Shown: positions 17,752 through 24,783 of the stretch, in pieces
How positions within the stretch are numbered: the stretch's first letter is position 1
How the letters are laid out: the number at the start of each line of letters is the position of its first letter
IMG/VR virus record: IMGVR_UViG_3300038620_000134
Location: 1-64,000 of that record
Source: a virus
Direction: 5' to 3' (one strand)
Length of the DNA: 64,000 nucleotides
The notes under the pieces: generated by a model
The model's database searches: none
Told to the model about the DNA's origin: nothing
The model's input: the letters and a program-made list of their open reading frames with translations, nothing else
Translations under genes and position numbers: made by a program

Positions 17752-18184
17752 TATTGGATTTATTCAACCTTTTAATTTTCTTTTTTAAGTTATGATGAAT
17801 AAACTCACACTTTGAAAAACATATTGTAAATGGATTGTCATAAACATACCCCATAAATATTTCATTGGTTATGCCTTCAAAATTTAAATCTACTGTTGCT
17901 GGTCCATCAAGTCTATGTTTAACTTGATCTAATTTATCTGAATGAAATCCATATCTAATGTTAAAGTAGACACCCACATAAAATCTAAATTTTACAACAA
18001 ACATTCCTGAATCAGACCCCCTGTGATATTCAGTATTGTACATAATAAGTGAAGGCTTGTAACAAGGAATATCTAAATAATCTTCAATCCGTTTTCCTAT
18101 GATTACTTTATAGTCTATTCCAAGGATGGTTTTTTTACTTCCAGTATTAAATTTTACAACTGCACCTTTCTTTCTATTTATCAT
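17714..18184 (-). CDS. DGP-family protein whose frame ends inside tRNA-Thr
   Basis: This 156-residue protein (MINRKKGAVVKFNTGSKKT) has the family core KHRLDGPATVDLNF. Its last 13 residues (NSWHSSIGRAFHL) are the translation of the 5' half of tRNA-Thr, and the stop codon is the TAA of the anticodon loop. The paralogues end about 13 residues earlier with a basic tail, so the original stop was probably lost when the tRNA gene came to lie there. The start overlaps the end of the preceding gene by 11 bp. Confidence 0.6.
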   Translation of the reverse strand: MINRKKGAVVKFNTGSKKTILGIDYKVIIGKRIEDYLDIPCYKPSLIMYNTEYHRGSDSGMFVVKFRFYVGVYFNIRYGFHSDKLDQVKHRLDGPATVDLNFEGITNEIFMGYVYDNPFTICFSKCEFIHHNLKKKIKRLNKSNSWHSSIGRAFHL

Positions 18185-18665
18185 AATGACTAGTTTTTAG
18201 TAACCTTTTCTTAAGCTTATAGTCGTAAATTAATTTTTTAATTTCAGCAAAATGTTCTTTCATTTTGTTGCTTCCATTTTCTTTCATAAAACTGTAAAAA
18301 ATTTTAAATGTTTCTTTATCATTTGCATTATCTTTTCTTTCTATATCTAAGTAAGAAATAGTAAACAACTCATACAAGTTGTGATTGTCAGTTTCAATTA
18401 CAGCAACTTTTGTTGGGCCGTCTACTTTCAACACATTACAATAATAAATTAAATCGTAATAAAATCGTATTACACCATTAAATTTTTCAAATGTACAGTG
18501 TTTATTATTTTTATTATAGTGGACATCATAAGAAAACACATTGTATTTATAATAATGACTATAATATGGTAATGTTATAAGCTCTGTAATTTCAGTAATA
18601 ATATATTTATTCTTACTACTATAATCCAGTTCTAAAGTTGTTTTTCCTTTTTTGTAATTAATTAT
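18174..18665 (-). CDS. DGP-family protein with ATA in place of its ATG start
   Basis: Homology to the two upstream paralogues runs back to 18665, giving 163 codons (IINYKKGKTTLELDYSSK…). The paralogues start CAACTATGGTTAATTAC; here the sequence is CAACTATAATTAATTAC, so the ATG has become ATA. The first usual start codon inside the frame is GTG at 18539, which would yield only 121 residues without the N-terminal PYYSHY region. Either the gene uses a rare ATA start, or it makes a shortened protein, or it is decaying. The core is LKVDGPTKVAVIET. Confidence 0.5.
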   Translation of the reverse strand: MINYKKGKTTLELDYSSKNKYIITEITELITLPYYSHYYKYNVFSYDVHYNKNNKHCTFEKFNGVIRFYYDLIYYCNVLKVDGPTKVAVIETDNHNLYELFTISYLDIERKDNANDKETFKIFYSFMKENGSNKMKEHFAEIKKLIYDYKLKKRLLKTSHYDK

Positions 18666-18670
18666 AGTTG

Positions 18671-19147
18671 TTACTTCAAATTGTAACTAGCTTTTAGTAA
18701 TCTTTTTTTAAATTTGTAATTGTAAATTAATTTTTTAACCTCAGCAAAATGCTCTTTCTTTTTATTGTTTTCAATTCCCCTAAAGTAATCATAAAGATAA
18801 ATTAAAGGTGTCTCTTTTCTATGCGTTTCTGTTATATTTAAATAGGAAACACCAAATAATTCATAATTATTGTCTTTTGTTGATTTAGTTATACAAACTC
18901 CTGTTGGACCATCTAACTTTAATCTATTATAGGGATCAATTAAACTATAACTAAACCGTATATTAATAATAAAATTGACATCTCTACTAACCCTTGCAAT
19001 TCCGTTACCATAGTCAAATAGATTAAATTTATGATAATGGCTATAGTATGGTAATCTGGCAAGTTCTTCAATAGTATTAATAATATTTCTACTAGTAATG
19101 TTGTGATTCTGTTTTAAACTTATTCTTCTTTTTTTGTAATTAACCAT
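18671..19147 (-). CDS. DGP-family protein
   Basis: This 158-residue protein is closely related to the gene at 19153 (MVNYKKRRISLKQNHN; IEELARLPYYSHYHKFNLFD; KLDGPTGVCITK; NYELFGVSYLNI). It is a tandem duplicate with 5 bp between the genes and an almost identical leader (TAGTTGTTACTT on the plus strand). Tyr, Lys and Asn rich, no signal peptide or membrane segment. Role unknown. Confidence 0.65.
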   Translation of the reverse strand: MVNYKKRRISLKQNHNITSRNIINTIEELARLPYYSHYHKFNLFDYGNGIARVSRDVNFIINIRFSYSLIDPYNRLKLDGPTGVCITKSTKDNNYELFGVSYLNITETHRKETPLIYLYDYFRGIENNKKKEHFAEVKKLIYNYKFKKRLLKASYNLK

Positions 19148-19152
19148 AGTTG

Positions 19153-19626
19153 TTACTTTAAGTGATTGTTATTTTTTCGTAATCTTTTCTTAAGTTTATA
19201 ATTGTGAATTGATTTTTTAGCATTTAACAAATCTTCATTTGTTACGTTGTCTTTAACTCCTGTAAAGTAATCATGAAAAATAACTGTACTTGTATCTTCC
19301 CTGCCCGTTCCTGATACTTCTAAGTAGGAAACACCAAATAATTTATAGTTTTTGTGTTTTTCTGGTTTGACCATACGAACTTTTGTTGGACCATCTAACT
19401 TTAATATATTATAAAAATGAACTAAACTATAAACAAAATTTATAATTGCAAAGTCGTCATTTTCATGAACTTTCTTAATTCTGTCACCATAGTTAAATAG
19501 ATTAAATTTATGGTAGTGGCTATAGTATGGTAATCTGGCAAGTTCTTCAATACTATTAACAATGTTTCCATTCTTACTATTGTAATCTTGTTCTGAAGTT
19601 ACTCTTCTTTTTTTGTAGTTAACCAT
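19153..19626 (-). CDS. DGP-family protein, first gene of the tandem cluster
   Basis: This 157-residue protein begins MVNYKKRRVTSEQDYN and contains IEELARLPYYSHYHKFNLFN and KLDGPTKVRMVKP. It is the promoter-proximal member of five tandem paralogues that read leftwards from the 19.7-kb control region. A TATATTTG box at 19684-19691 (minus strand) is a plausible -7 element, though without a good -35. The family motif DGP recalls DGPA-repeat proteins, but only one copy occurs per protein here. Confidence 0.65.
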   Translation of the reverse strand: MVNYKKRRVTSEQDYNSKNGNIVNSIEELARLPYYSHYHKFNLFNYGDRIKKVHENDDFAIINFVYSLVHFYNILKLDGPTKVRMVKPEKHKNYKLFGVSYLEVSGTGREDTSTVIFHDYFTGVKDNVTNEDLLNAKKSIHNYKLKKRLRKNNNHLK

Positions 19627-19649
19627 AGTTGTTACTTTGATTTGAAGTG

Positions 19650-20106
19650 GTTTTTAACTATTTATATTTATTGTAACAAGCTGCAAATATAACAAAAATA
19701 CAACGCAGTAAGTTCTCAACTATTCTTAATTGTCTTTAATTGTTTTTAACTGTTTCAAAACCCTAACTGTTTTAAAACCCTAACCGTTCCAAAACCCCCA
19801 AACTGATTTAAAATATTTCCCACCCAGTTTGAAACTTCGTTCCACTTCGTTTCACCCACCCTATAATAGAACTATTTTCAATGTTTGCTAAGCAACCATA
19901 ATAGAAGGGAGTTTGAAACCGGTTTGTTGGTAGCAGTTTGAAGAAATTTTGAAATTTATGTTTGAACAGTTTGAAGTACAATTTGAGTTGCAGTTTGAAA
20001 GGTTTGAATTGTTTGAATTTTTTAGTGGTTGGAAAGATTTGAAAAAATTTTGAACTCAAGAGTTTTTGTGTTAGTTTTGCATACTAAATAAAAACCACTT
20101 AGTATA
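19650..20106. promoter_or_regulatory. Divergent intergenic control region rich in GTTTGAA motifs
   Basis: This 457-bp stretch holds no credible gene. To the right of the three iterons, the heptamer GTTTGAA or close forms occur about eight times between 19836 and 20000 (CAGTTTGAAAC, GAGTTTGAAACC, CAGTTTGAAGAAA, TGTTTGAACAGTTTGAAG, CAGTTTGAAAGGTTTGAATT). These are roughly the inverse of the TTCAAAAC half of the iterons. The position beside the clamp loader and the base asymmetry fit a replication origin or a multi-site operator; neither is proven. Confidence 0.45.
19747..19797. repeat. Three tandem 17-bp iterons
   Basis: TAACTGTTTCAAAACCC (19747-19763), TAACTGTTTTAAAACCC (19764-19780) and TAACCGTTCCAAAACCC (19781-19797) abut without gaps. 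A weaker fourth copy (CCAAACTGATTTAAAA) follows. They lie in the divergent space between the DGP operon and the clamp-loader gene. Phased iterons of this length are typical binding sites for initiators or regulators. Confidence 0.7.
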
Positions 20107-21096
20107 ATGAATCCAAAGACAAAGAAGAAATTAGACACAAACATATGGACTGAACTTTTCAGACCTAGCACTGCTGGAAAGGTTTTGTTGCCTGAAAGAC
20201 TGCAAAATCAACTTTACAAGTTGAATGATAATCTTTATCAAAATCTTTTACTCGCAGGGCCTCCCGGAATAGGGAAAACCACCATTGCAAAGATTTTGGC
20301 ATCAAACTATAAGTATGCTTTTTGGAACATATCAGATCAATCTTCTGTAGAGGTACTAAGAAGTGAAGTTACTGACTTTTGTAAGTCTTATGCTAAAACG
20401 ATTGATGATAAAGGCAACAGTTCAAATATAAAAGTAGTTATATTCGATGAAATTGATGGGGCGTCAAAACAATTTTTAGATGCGCTTAGACCATTTGTTG
20501 AACAATATCAAAATGTACGTTTTATAGCTACATGCAACTATATTAACAAAATTACTGATCCTATTCGAGATCGTTTTGAACTAATGGATCTTGTTAATAT
20601 ATCAAACGATGAAGAAAAAGAGCTGAAAAACTTAATGGCAAAAAAAGCGAAAGGTATAATGGATGCTACTGGCATTGGTTATGATAACAAAGAAACTATT
20701 TACCATTTAGTTGATAAGAACTATCCTTCTTTTAGAAGTGTTGTAAAACGTTTACAAACACTTTATAACAATAACGAAGAGCTTAATTCTAAAAATTTGA
20801 GTTCTATTAACTATCAGTTAAAAGATGTTTATGAACTAATTTTATCTGGAAAGGGTGATCCACAAAAGAATTTTACAGTGCTATCGGCATATAAAAACAG
20901 TGTAGATGAAGTTCTTGAAGGGCTTGGAACAAATTTTATTGAATATATACGTGAATACCATCAAGATAAACTTACTTATTTACCTATCATAACAATAAAA
21001 GTTGCAGAATATCAAGCAAAACGTTTGCAAGTTATTGATACTTTTGTTAACTTGCTTGCATGCGTTTTCGATATTCAAACATCTATTCATCAGTGA
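20107..21096 (+). CDS. Clamp-loader AAA+ ATPase (gp44 type)
   Basis: This 329-residue protein has Walker A LAGPPGIGKTT (about 50-60), Walker B VVIFDEID (about 114-121), sensor-1 FIATCNY and the clamp-loader arginine-finger motif DPIRDRFE. Length and motif order match T4 gp44 (about 320 residues), the large subunit of the sliding-clamp loader. It opens the gp45-like clamp around primed DNA using ATP. No gp62 or gp45 gene is recognised nearby, so the cluster is split compared with T4. It is the first rightward gene after the iteron region. Confidence 0.85.
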   Translation: MNPKTKKKLDTNIWTELFRPSTAGKVLLPERLQNQLYKLNDNLYQNLLLAGPPGIGKTTIAKILASNYKYAFWNISDQSSVEVLRSEVTDFCKSYAKTIDDKGNSSNIKVVIFDEIDGASKQFLDALRPFVEQYQNVRFIATCNYINKITDPIRDRFELMDLVNISNDEEKELKNLMAKKAKGIMDATGIGYDNKETIYHLVDKNYPSFRSVVKRLQTLYNNNEELNSKNLSSINYQLKDVYELILSGKGDPQKNFTVLSAYKNSVDEVLEGLGTNFIEYIREYHQDKLTYLPIITIKVAEYQAKRLQVIDTFVNLLACVFDIQTSIHQ

Positions 21097-21167
21097 ATAA
21101 AAAAAGAGTAAACCAAATTACAACAACTTTGTTTTTTATTTTCTAACTCAAAAACAACATTTCAATT

Positions 21168-21404
21168 ATGCAAAATCAACAACAAGAAAAAAGAGAAAGG
21201 GTAGTTGTCTTGCTTAGAGACAGAACCAAAGAGTCCACTACAGGAAAATCAATTACTGTTAGTGAAGTTGATTCTTTGGATGGAACCAATAGTCATCCTC
21301 ACGACCGTTCTAGTTTTTTAATGGTTTTTAATGAGGAAGACGGTTCGTGGCAAGTTTTCGCCAGGGACCTAGTTGTATATGTTAAAAAATATTACGTTGA
21401 ATAA
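21168..21404 (+). CDS. Small hypothetical protein
   Basis: This 78-residue protein (MQNQQQEKRERVVVLLRDRT…) has a charged N-terminus and an aromatic C-terminus (WQVFARDLVVYVKKYYVE). It has an A-rich leader without a Shine-Dalgarno sequence. It sits in the same rightward run as the clamp loader. No family recognised. Confidence 0.5.
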   Translation: MQNQQQEKRERVVVLLRDRTKESTTGKSITVSEVDSLDGTNSHPHDRSSFLMVFNEEDGSWQVFARDLVVYVKKYYVE

Positions 21405-21406
21405 CT

Positions 21407-21541
21407 ATGAATCGTTATTGCGATAACTCCAAAACAAATTTGATTGAAGATTATGTAGACCATCTCTTAGATGGTCTACTCTTCGCTTTTAATCCTGATA
21501 ATTCTAACGGTGAATGGTCATCTCATGTAACACCTTTTTAG
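21407..21541 (+). CDS. N-terminal fragment of a DUF1828-like protein (0 frame)
   Basis: ATG at 21407 opens a 44-residue frame (MNRYCDNSKTNLIEDYVDHL…NGEWSSHVTPF) stopping at TAG inside CACCTTTTTAGG. The sequence reads on naturally in the -1 frame (LGVHNDNIEIYITVTENGKL), which is the frame of the next entry. The combined product would look like the N-terminal region of DUF1828-type proteins (short helix, then a two-stranded D-x-I-E-I-Y…V-T-D-D unit). Confidence 0.45.
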   Translation: MNRYCDNSKTNLIEDYVDHLLDGLLFAFNPDNSNGEWSSHVTPF

Positions 21542-22413
21542 GTGTTCATAACGATAATATTGAAATCTACATAACAGTTACTGAAAATGGTAAACTTGTA
21601 GTAACTGATGACAAAGTTACAATATTTGAAGCGAGTTCACTTCTTGACACAGACAAAGTTTCTGAACTTGTAAAAATTATTACAAACTTTTACTCTATTG
21701 AAGAATTTAATACCGAACTTTATATTACAACTGACCTGAACAATTTTAAAACTGATTTTACCAGATTTATTCAGGCTTTAATTGCTTCCCACTTTTTAAT
21801 TAGTAATATGAATAAGTTTAATAAAACACATAGAACTATTGATACTTATTTATACGAAATTGTTAAAAATTATTACTTAATACATAAGTCAGATGGTGAT
21901 TGTAAGTCTAACTTTTTTGTGGGCATTACAAGTGATAGTGATATGAATTCTAAAGTTAGTGAAATATCAAAAAAACATCCAAATATGTATGGATTCACTT
22001 CTTATCGTGTTGATTTAGATAAAAATTTTGATGAAGAAACCGCATTTGATTTTTTAGAAAATTTATTAAACCTAGTGATTAAATTAGCTAAGGAAGGATT
22101 TCTTATAATAGAAAATGATTATAACAAATATTTATTATCAGAGATTAGTAATTATTATAGTAAACTAGAGTTTGAAAATTATTGGAATAACCTTTCACCA
22201 GATACTGAACCAGAAGATGTTTTAAGAAAATTTGTATTTGACTATAAACACATATCAAATCCAAGTATTGATTACAAACCTCTTAAAATATACATGTTTA
22301 GAAGAAACTCAAATATATATAAGAAGGTGAAAACTAAAACAATAAATAAAAATGATAAAAACCTCGTTAGATGGTGGAAACAACTATGTAGTTTATTTGG
22401 CAAATTTTTTTAG
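21514..22413 (+). CDS. DUF1828/DUF1829-like protein, main part (-1 frame)
   Basis: This frame of 299 codons starts formally at an ATG at 21514, but its first nine residues overlap the previous fragment in another frame and its conserved part begins near GVHNDNIEIYITVTENGKLV followed by VTDD. I think the true gene starts at 21407 and the two frames are joined at the T-run CACCTTTTTAGG (21530-21542) by ribosomal slippage, or have been split by a frameshift mutation. The remainder is helical and acidic. It ends with a basic segment (KTKTINKNDKNLVRWWKQL) that overlaps the next gene by 62 bp. Confidence 0.5.
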   Translation: MVISCNTFLGVHNDNIEIYITVTENGKLVVTDDKVTIFEASSLLDTDKVSELVKIITNFYSIEEFNTELYITTDLNNFKTDFTRFIQALIASHFLISNMNKFNKTHRTIDTYLYEIVKNYYLIHKSDGDCKSNFFVGITSDSDMNSKVSEISKKHPNMYGFTSYRVDLDKNFDEETAFDFLENLLNLVIKLAKEGFLIIENDYNKYLLSEISNYYSKLEFENYWNNLSPDTEPEDVLRKFVFDYKHISNPSIDYKPLKIYMFRRNSNIYKKVKTKTINKNDKNLVRWWKQLCSLFGKFF

Positions 22414-22711
22414 GTTTTTGGAAAAAGATTTAAGTTCCTTGCCTTTAGACTACCATCCTTATATAGAAAGCAGTGGTCGATTGTATTCTTATATAGCCAA
22501 CCATTTAACTCTTTCACAATTAACAGAAGAAATTGAACATACTGAAGTAAATTATAAACAGGACATAATTTTGTTTTATTCATCTGATTTTAATGCTCAA
22601 CTTAAATTGGAATCTGTATTAAACAGTCTTTTAAAAGATTCCAATTTAGAGTACAAGTTAAACTCTGGTATTTGTTCTACATACTTAAAGTTTGATTTAA
22701 GTTCCGCTTAA
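22352..22711 (+). CDS. Small hypothetical protein
   Basis: This 119-residue protein (MIKTSLDGGNNYVVYLANFF…) starts within the end of the preceding gene in another frame, a 62-bp overlap, and stops 5 bp before the methyltransferase gene. It is probably translated by coupling. No domain recognised. Confidence 0.5.
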   Translation: MIKTSLDGGNNYVVYLANFFRFLEKDLSSLPLDYHPYIESSGRLYSYIANHLTLSQLTEEIEHTEVNYKQDIILFYSSDFNAQLKLESVLNSLLKDSNLEYKLNSGICSTYLKFDLSSA

Positions 22712-22716
22712 CTACT

Positions 22717-23625
22717 ATGAAATCACCTAATAACAGAACTTTAACACTATCAGAAAAAGAAAAAGAGTGTTATTCAAGTAAATTGATTTCTTTGAATAGC
22801 TCTAAGATTAATCCTCCATATGTAAATGTTACAATTAATGGTAATTATGAAAAAGGTGTTAGTTTAATACAGCCCAATTCAATTAATCTTTTAGTTGCTG
22901 ATCCACCTTACAACTTACCTAAAAAATACAATTCAAACACTTTTTCAACTTTAAGTTGGAAAGAATATGAAAACTTTACTCAAGATTGGATTGAAAAAGT
23001 GTTTCCTTTATTAACTTCAGATGCCAGTATTTATGTTTGTTGTGATTGGAAAAGTTCTTCAACTATTGAAAAAGTGCTTAATAAATATTTTTATTTACAG
23101 AATAGAATAACTTGGCAGCGAGAAAAAGGAAGGGGTTCTAAATCTAATTGGAAGAACTGTTTAGAAGATATTTGGTTTGCAACAGTATCTAACAATAGTT
23201 ATTATTTTGATGTAGACGCGGTTAAAGTGAAAAGACGTGTTAAAGCTCCTTACAAAGAAAACGGTAAACCCAAAGATTGGCAGGAAGAAAGCAATGGAAA
23301 CTTTCGGCTAACACATCCTTCTAACTTTTGGAATGATATTACTATTCCCTTTTGGTCAATGCCTGAAAATACGGAACATCCCACCCAAAAACCAGAAAAA
23401 CTAATTGCTAAACTTATATTGGCGAGTTCCAAAGTTGATGATATTGTTTTAGATCCTTTTTTAGGAAGTGGTACTACTTCGGTTGTTGCAAAGAAACTTA
23501 AAAGAAATTATATTGGCATTGAACTGGATAGTAAATATGCTTGTATCGCTGAAAAACGATTGGAACTAGCTGAAAAAGATTCAACAATACAAGGATATGA
23601 AGACGGTGTGTTTTGGAAATATTAA
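22717..23625 (+). CDS. DNA (N6-adenine or N4-cytosine) methyltransferase, beta class
   Basis: This 302-residue protein has the catalytic motif IV VADPPYNLP (about 60-68) near the N-terminus and the S-adenosylmethionine-binding motif LDPFLGSGTTSVVAKKL followed by RNYIGIELD near the C-terminus. This order (DPPY first, FxGxG last) defines beta-class methyltransferases. DPPY indicates amino methylation of adenine (or cytosine N4). No restriction endonuclease is adjacent, so it is probably an orphan enzyme that protects phage DNA or marks it for regulation. The target sequence cannot be read from the protein. Confidence 0.85.
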   Translation: MKSPNNRTLTLSEKEKECYSSKLISLNSSKINPPYVNVTINGNYEKGVSLIQPNSINLLVADPPYNLPKKYNSNTFSTLSWKEYENFTQDWIEKVFPLLTSDASIYVCCDWKSSSTIEKVLNKYFYLQNRITWQREKGRGSKSNWKNCLEDIWFATVSNNSYYFDVDAVKVKRRVKAPYKENGKPKDWQEESNGNFRLTHPSNFWNDITIPFWSMPENTEHPTQKPEKLIAKLILASSKVDDIVLDPFLGSGTTSVVAKKLKRNYIGIELDSKYACIAEKRLELAEKDSTIQGYEDGVFWKY

Positions 23626-23642
23626 CTAAAATCAAGTTTTAC

Positions 23643-23837
23643 ATGAATTTAATAAACAAATTAAAAGCATTTTTTAACGGTAAAAAAACTGAAAAATCAG
23701 TTAAATTAAAATCAGCAGCTTTATTTGACCATCTAGGTGTTAAACAACTAAATAAACCCGCTGTGCTTTCTGAAATATTTAATGAAAAGCCTATTGGGCA
23801 TGAAAAATCTAATAATAGTTTACCAATAGGTTTTTAA
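23643..23837 (+). CDS. Small hypothetical protein
   Basis: A 64-residue protein starting MNLINKLKAFFNGKKTEKS and ending NNSLPIGF. The ATG at 23643 is preferred to an earlier in-frame ATG inside the methyltransferase gene. The basic amphipathic N-terminus may associate with membranes or nucleic acid. It lies 43 bp before tRNA-Ser. Confidence 0.4.
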   Translation: MNLINKLKAFFNGKKTEKSVKLKSAALFDHLGVKQLNKPAVLSEIFNEKPIGHEKSNNSLPIGF

Positions 23838-23880
23838 AACATAATAAGTAATGAATCTTCATGTATTAGATGCTTATTGC

Positions 23881-23968
23881 AGGGGGATGGCAGAGCGGTC
23901 GATTGCACCGGTCTTGAAAACCGGCAGCCAGCTACGCTGGTTCGGGGGTTCGAATCCCTCTCCCCCTG
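23881..23968 (+). tRNA. tRNA-Ser (anticodon UGA)
   Basis: An 88-nt class II tRNA: acceptor AGGGGGA/TCCCCCT, anticodon arm CCGGT-CTTGAAA-ACCGG with anticodon TGA, long variable arm (CAGCCAGCTACGCTGG) and T arm with GTTCGAAT. CCA is not encoded. Typical of tRNAs carried by large phages. Confidence 0.93.
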
Positions 23969-24001
23969 CTTATGGTTTTTAACTAAAAATTAAAGTTTTG
24001 C

Positions 24002-24032
24002 TTGACACCTTCAAAAAGATTTACTAGCTTTA
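24002..24032 (+). promoter_or_regulatory. TTGACA-N17-TAGCTTTA promoter
   Basis: TTGACA (24002-24007) and TAGCTTTA (24025-24032) are 17 bp apart. The gene at 24067 begins 35 bp after the -7 box. This is one of at least eight sites with the same architecture in the window. Confidence 0.6.
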
Positions 24033-24066
24033 CACCATTCCCGAAATTATTAAACTATTATAAGTT

Positions 24067-24687
24067 ATGACTAACACAACTAAATTTCCAATCGAAGAGC
24101 TTTACGCTGAGCCGGAAAAGTTTTTACTAGCAAGTGAAAATTACGATTTAGGTTACCCTGAGCTTTACTATTTAGCATATGGTAGCCTAATGAAGTGGCA
24201 TTCTTGTGAGGCTCATTTGGTCTTGGTGAAGTTAAACTCAAATAAATACGGGCTTGGAGAGTCTGATTTAGAAGAATTTGAGCTTCGCCTTAAAATGGTG
24301 GCTAGTCTTTATCAGAACTGGCAAAATGAGCTGCAAGATTATTGGCAGTTATGTGACGAGTTCGGGGCCAGATATTCTATCACTCTAAGTGATGTTTATA
24401 AAAATTCGCTTCCGTTAGATGACGAAGGCGAACACGAAATTGAAAAAGTTAAAAACTTGAGTATTGAAGCTGCTAAAAGAGCTATTAAAGCAGAAAACTT
24501 AGCGGCGGTTAGATGGCTAAACCAGTTCTGGTTGGAGGCTGATATTTGGAAACAATTGAATTCTAAACCAGATTCTAAAAGAGTTGTACAAGCCCGCTGG
24601 TTAAAAGAGCTTTTCGTGTTTGATCTTGTTGGAGAAGATAAGTATCCTATGTGGAAAAAACCATTATCGTCTTTTTCTGAACTTTAA
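24067..24687 (+). CDS. Hypothetical protein upstream of tnpB
   Basis: This 206-residue, acidic, helix-rich protein (MTNTTKFPIEELYAEPEKFL…) has many Trp and Leu residues in its C-terminal half (AAVRWLNQFWLEADIWKQL, ARWLKELFVFDLVG). No family recognised. It is driven by the promoter at 24002-24032; transcription can continue into tnpB, as no terminator is visible before 24784. Confidence 0.6.
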   Translation: MTNTTKFPIEELYAEPEKFLLASENYDLGYPELYYLAYGSLMKWHSCEAHLVLVKLNSNKYGLGESDLEEFELRLKMVASLYQNWQNELQDYWQLCDEFGARYSITLSDVYKNSLPLDDEGEHEIEKVKNLSIEAAKRAIKAENLAAVRWLNQFWLEADIWKQLNSKPDSKRVVQARWLKELFVFDLVGEDKYPMWKKPLSSFSEL

Positions 24688-24783
24688 TTGTTTTAATTAT
24701 GCCAGACTTTACCAAAAATACGAAAAAGAAAATCAAAAACTAAAAAAGAATTATAAAGCTTTTTTAGTGATTATTGGCCTATT

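Noticed and set aside
19808-20059. 83-codon minus-strand frame in the iteron region
   Set aside because: Its Phe/Lys/Gln-rich product is simply the translation of the GTTTGAA repeats and shows no coding character.
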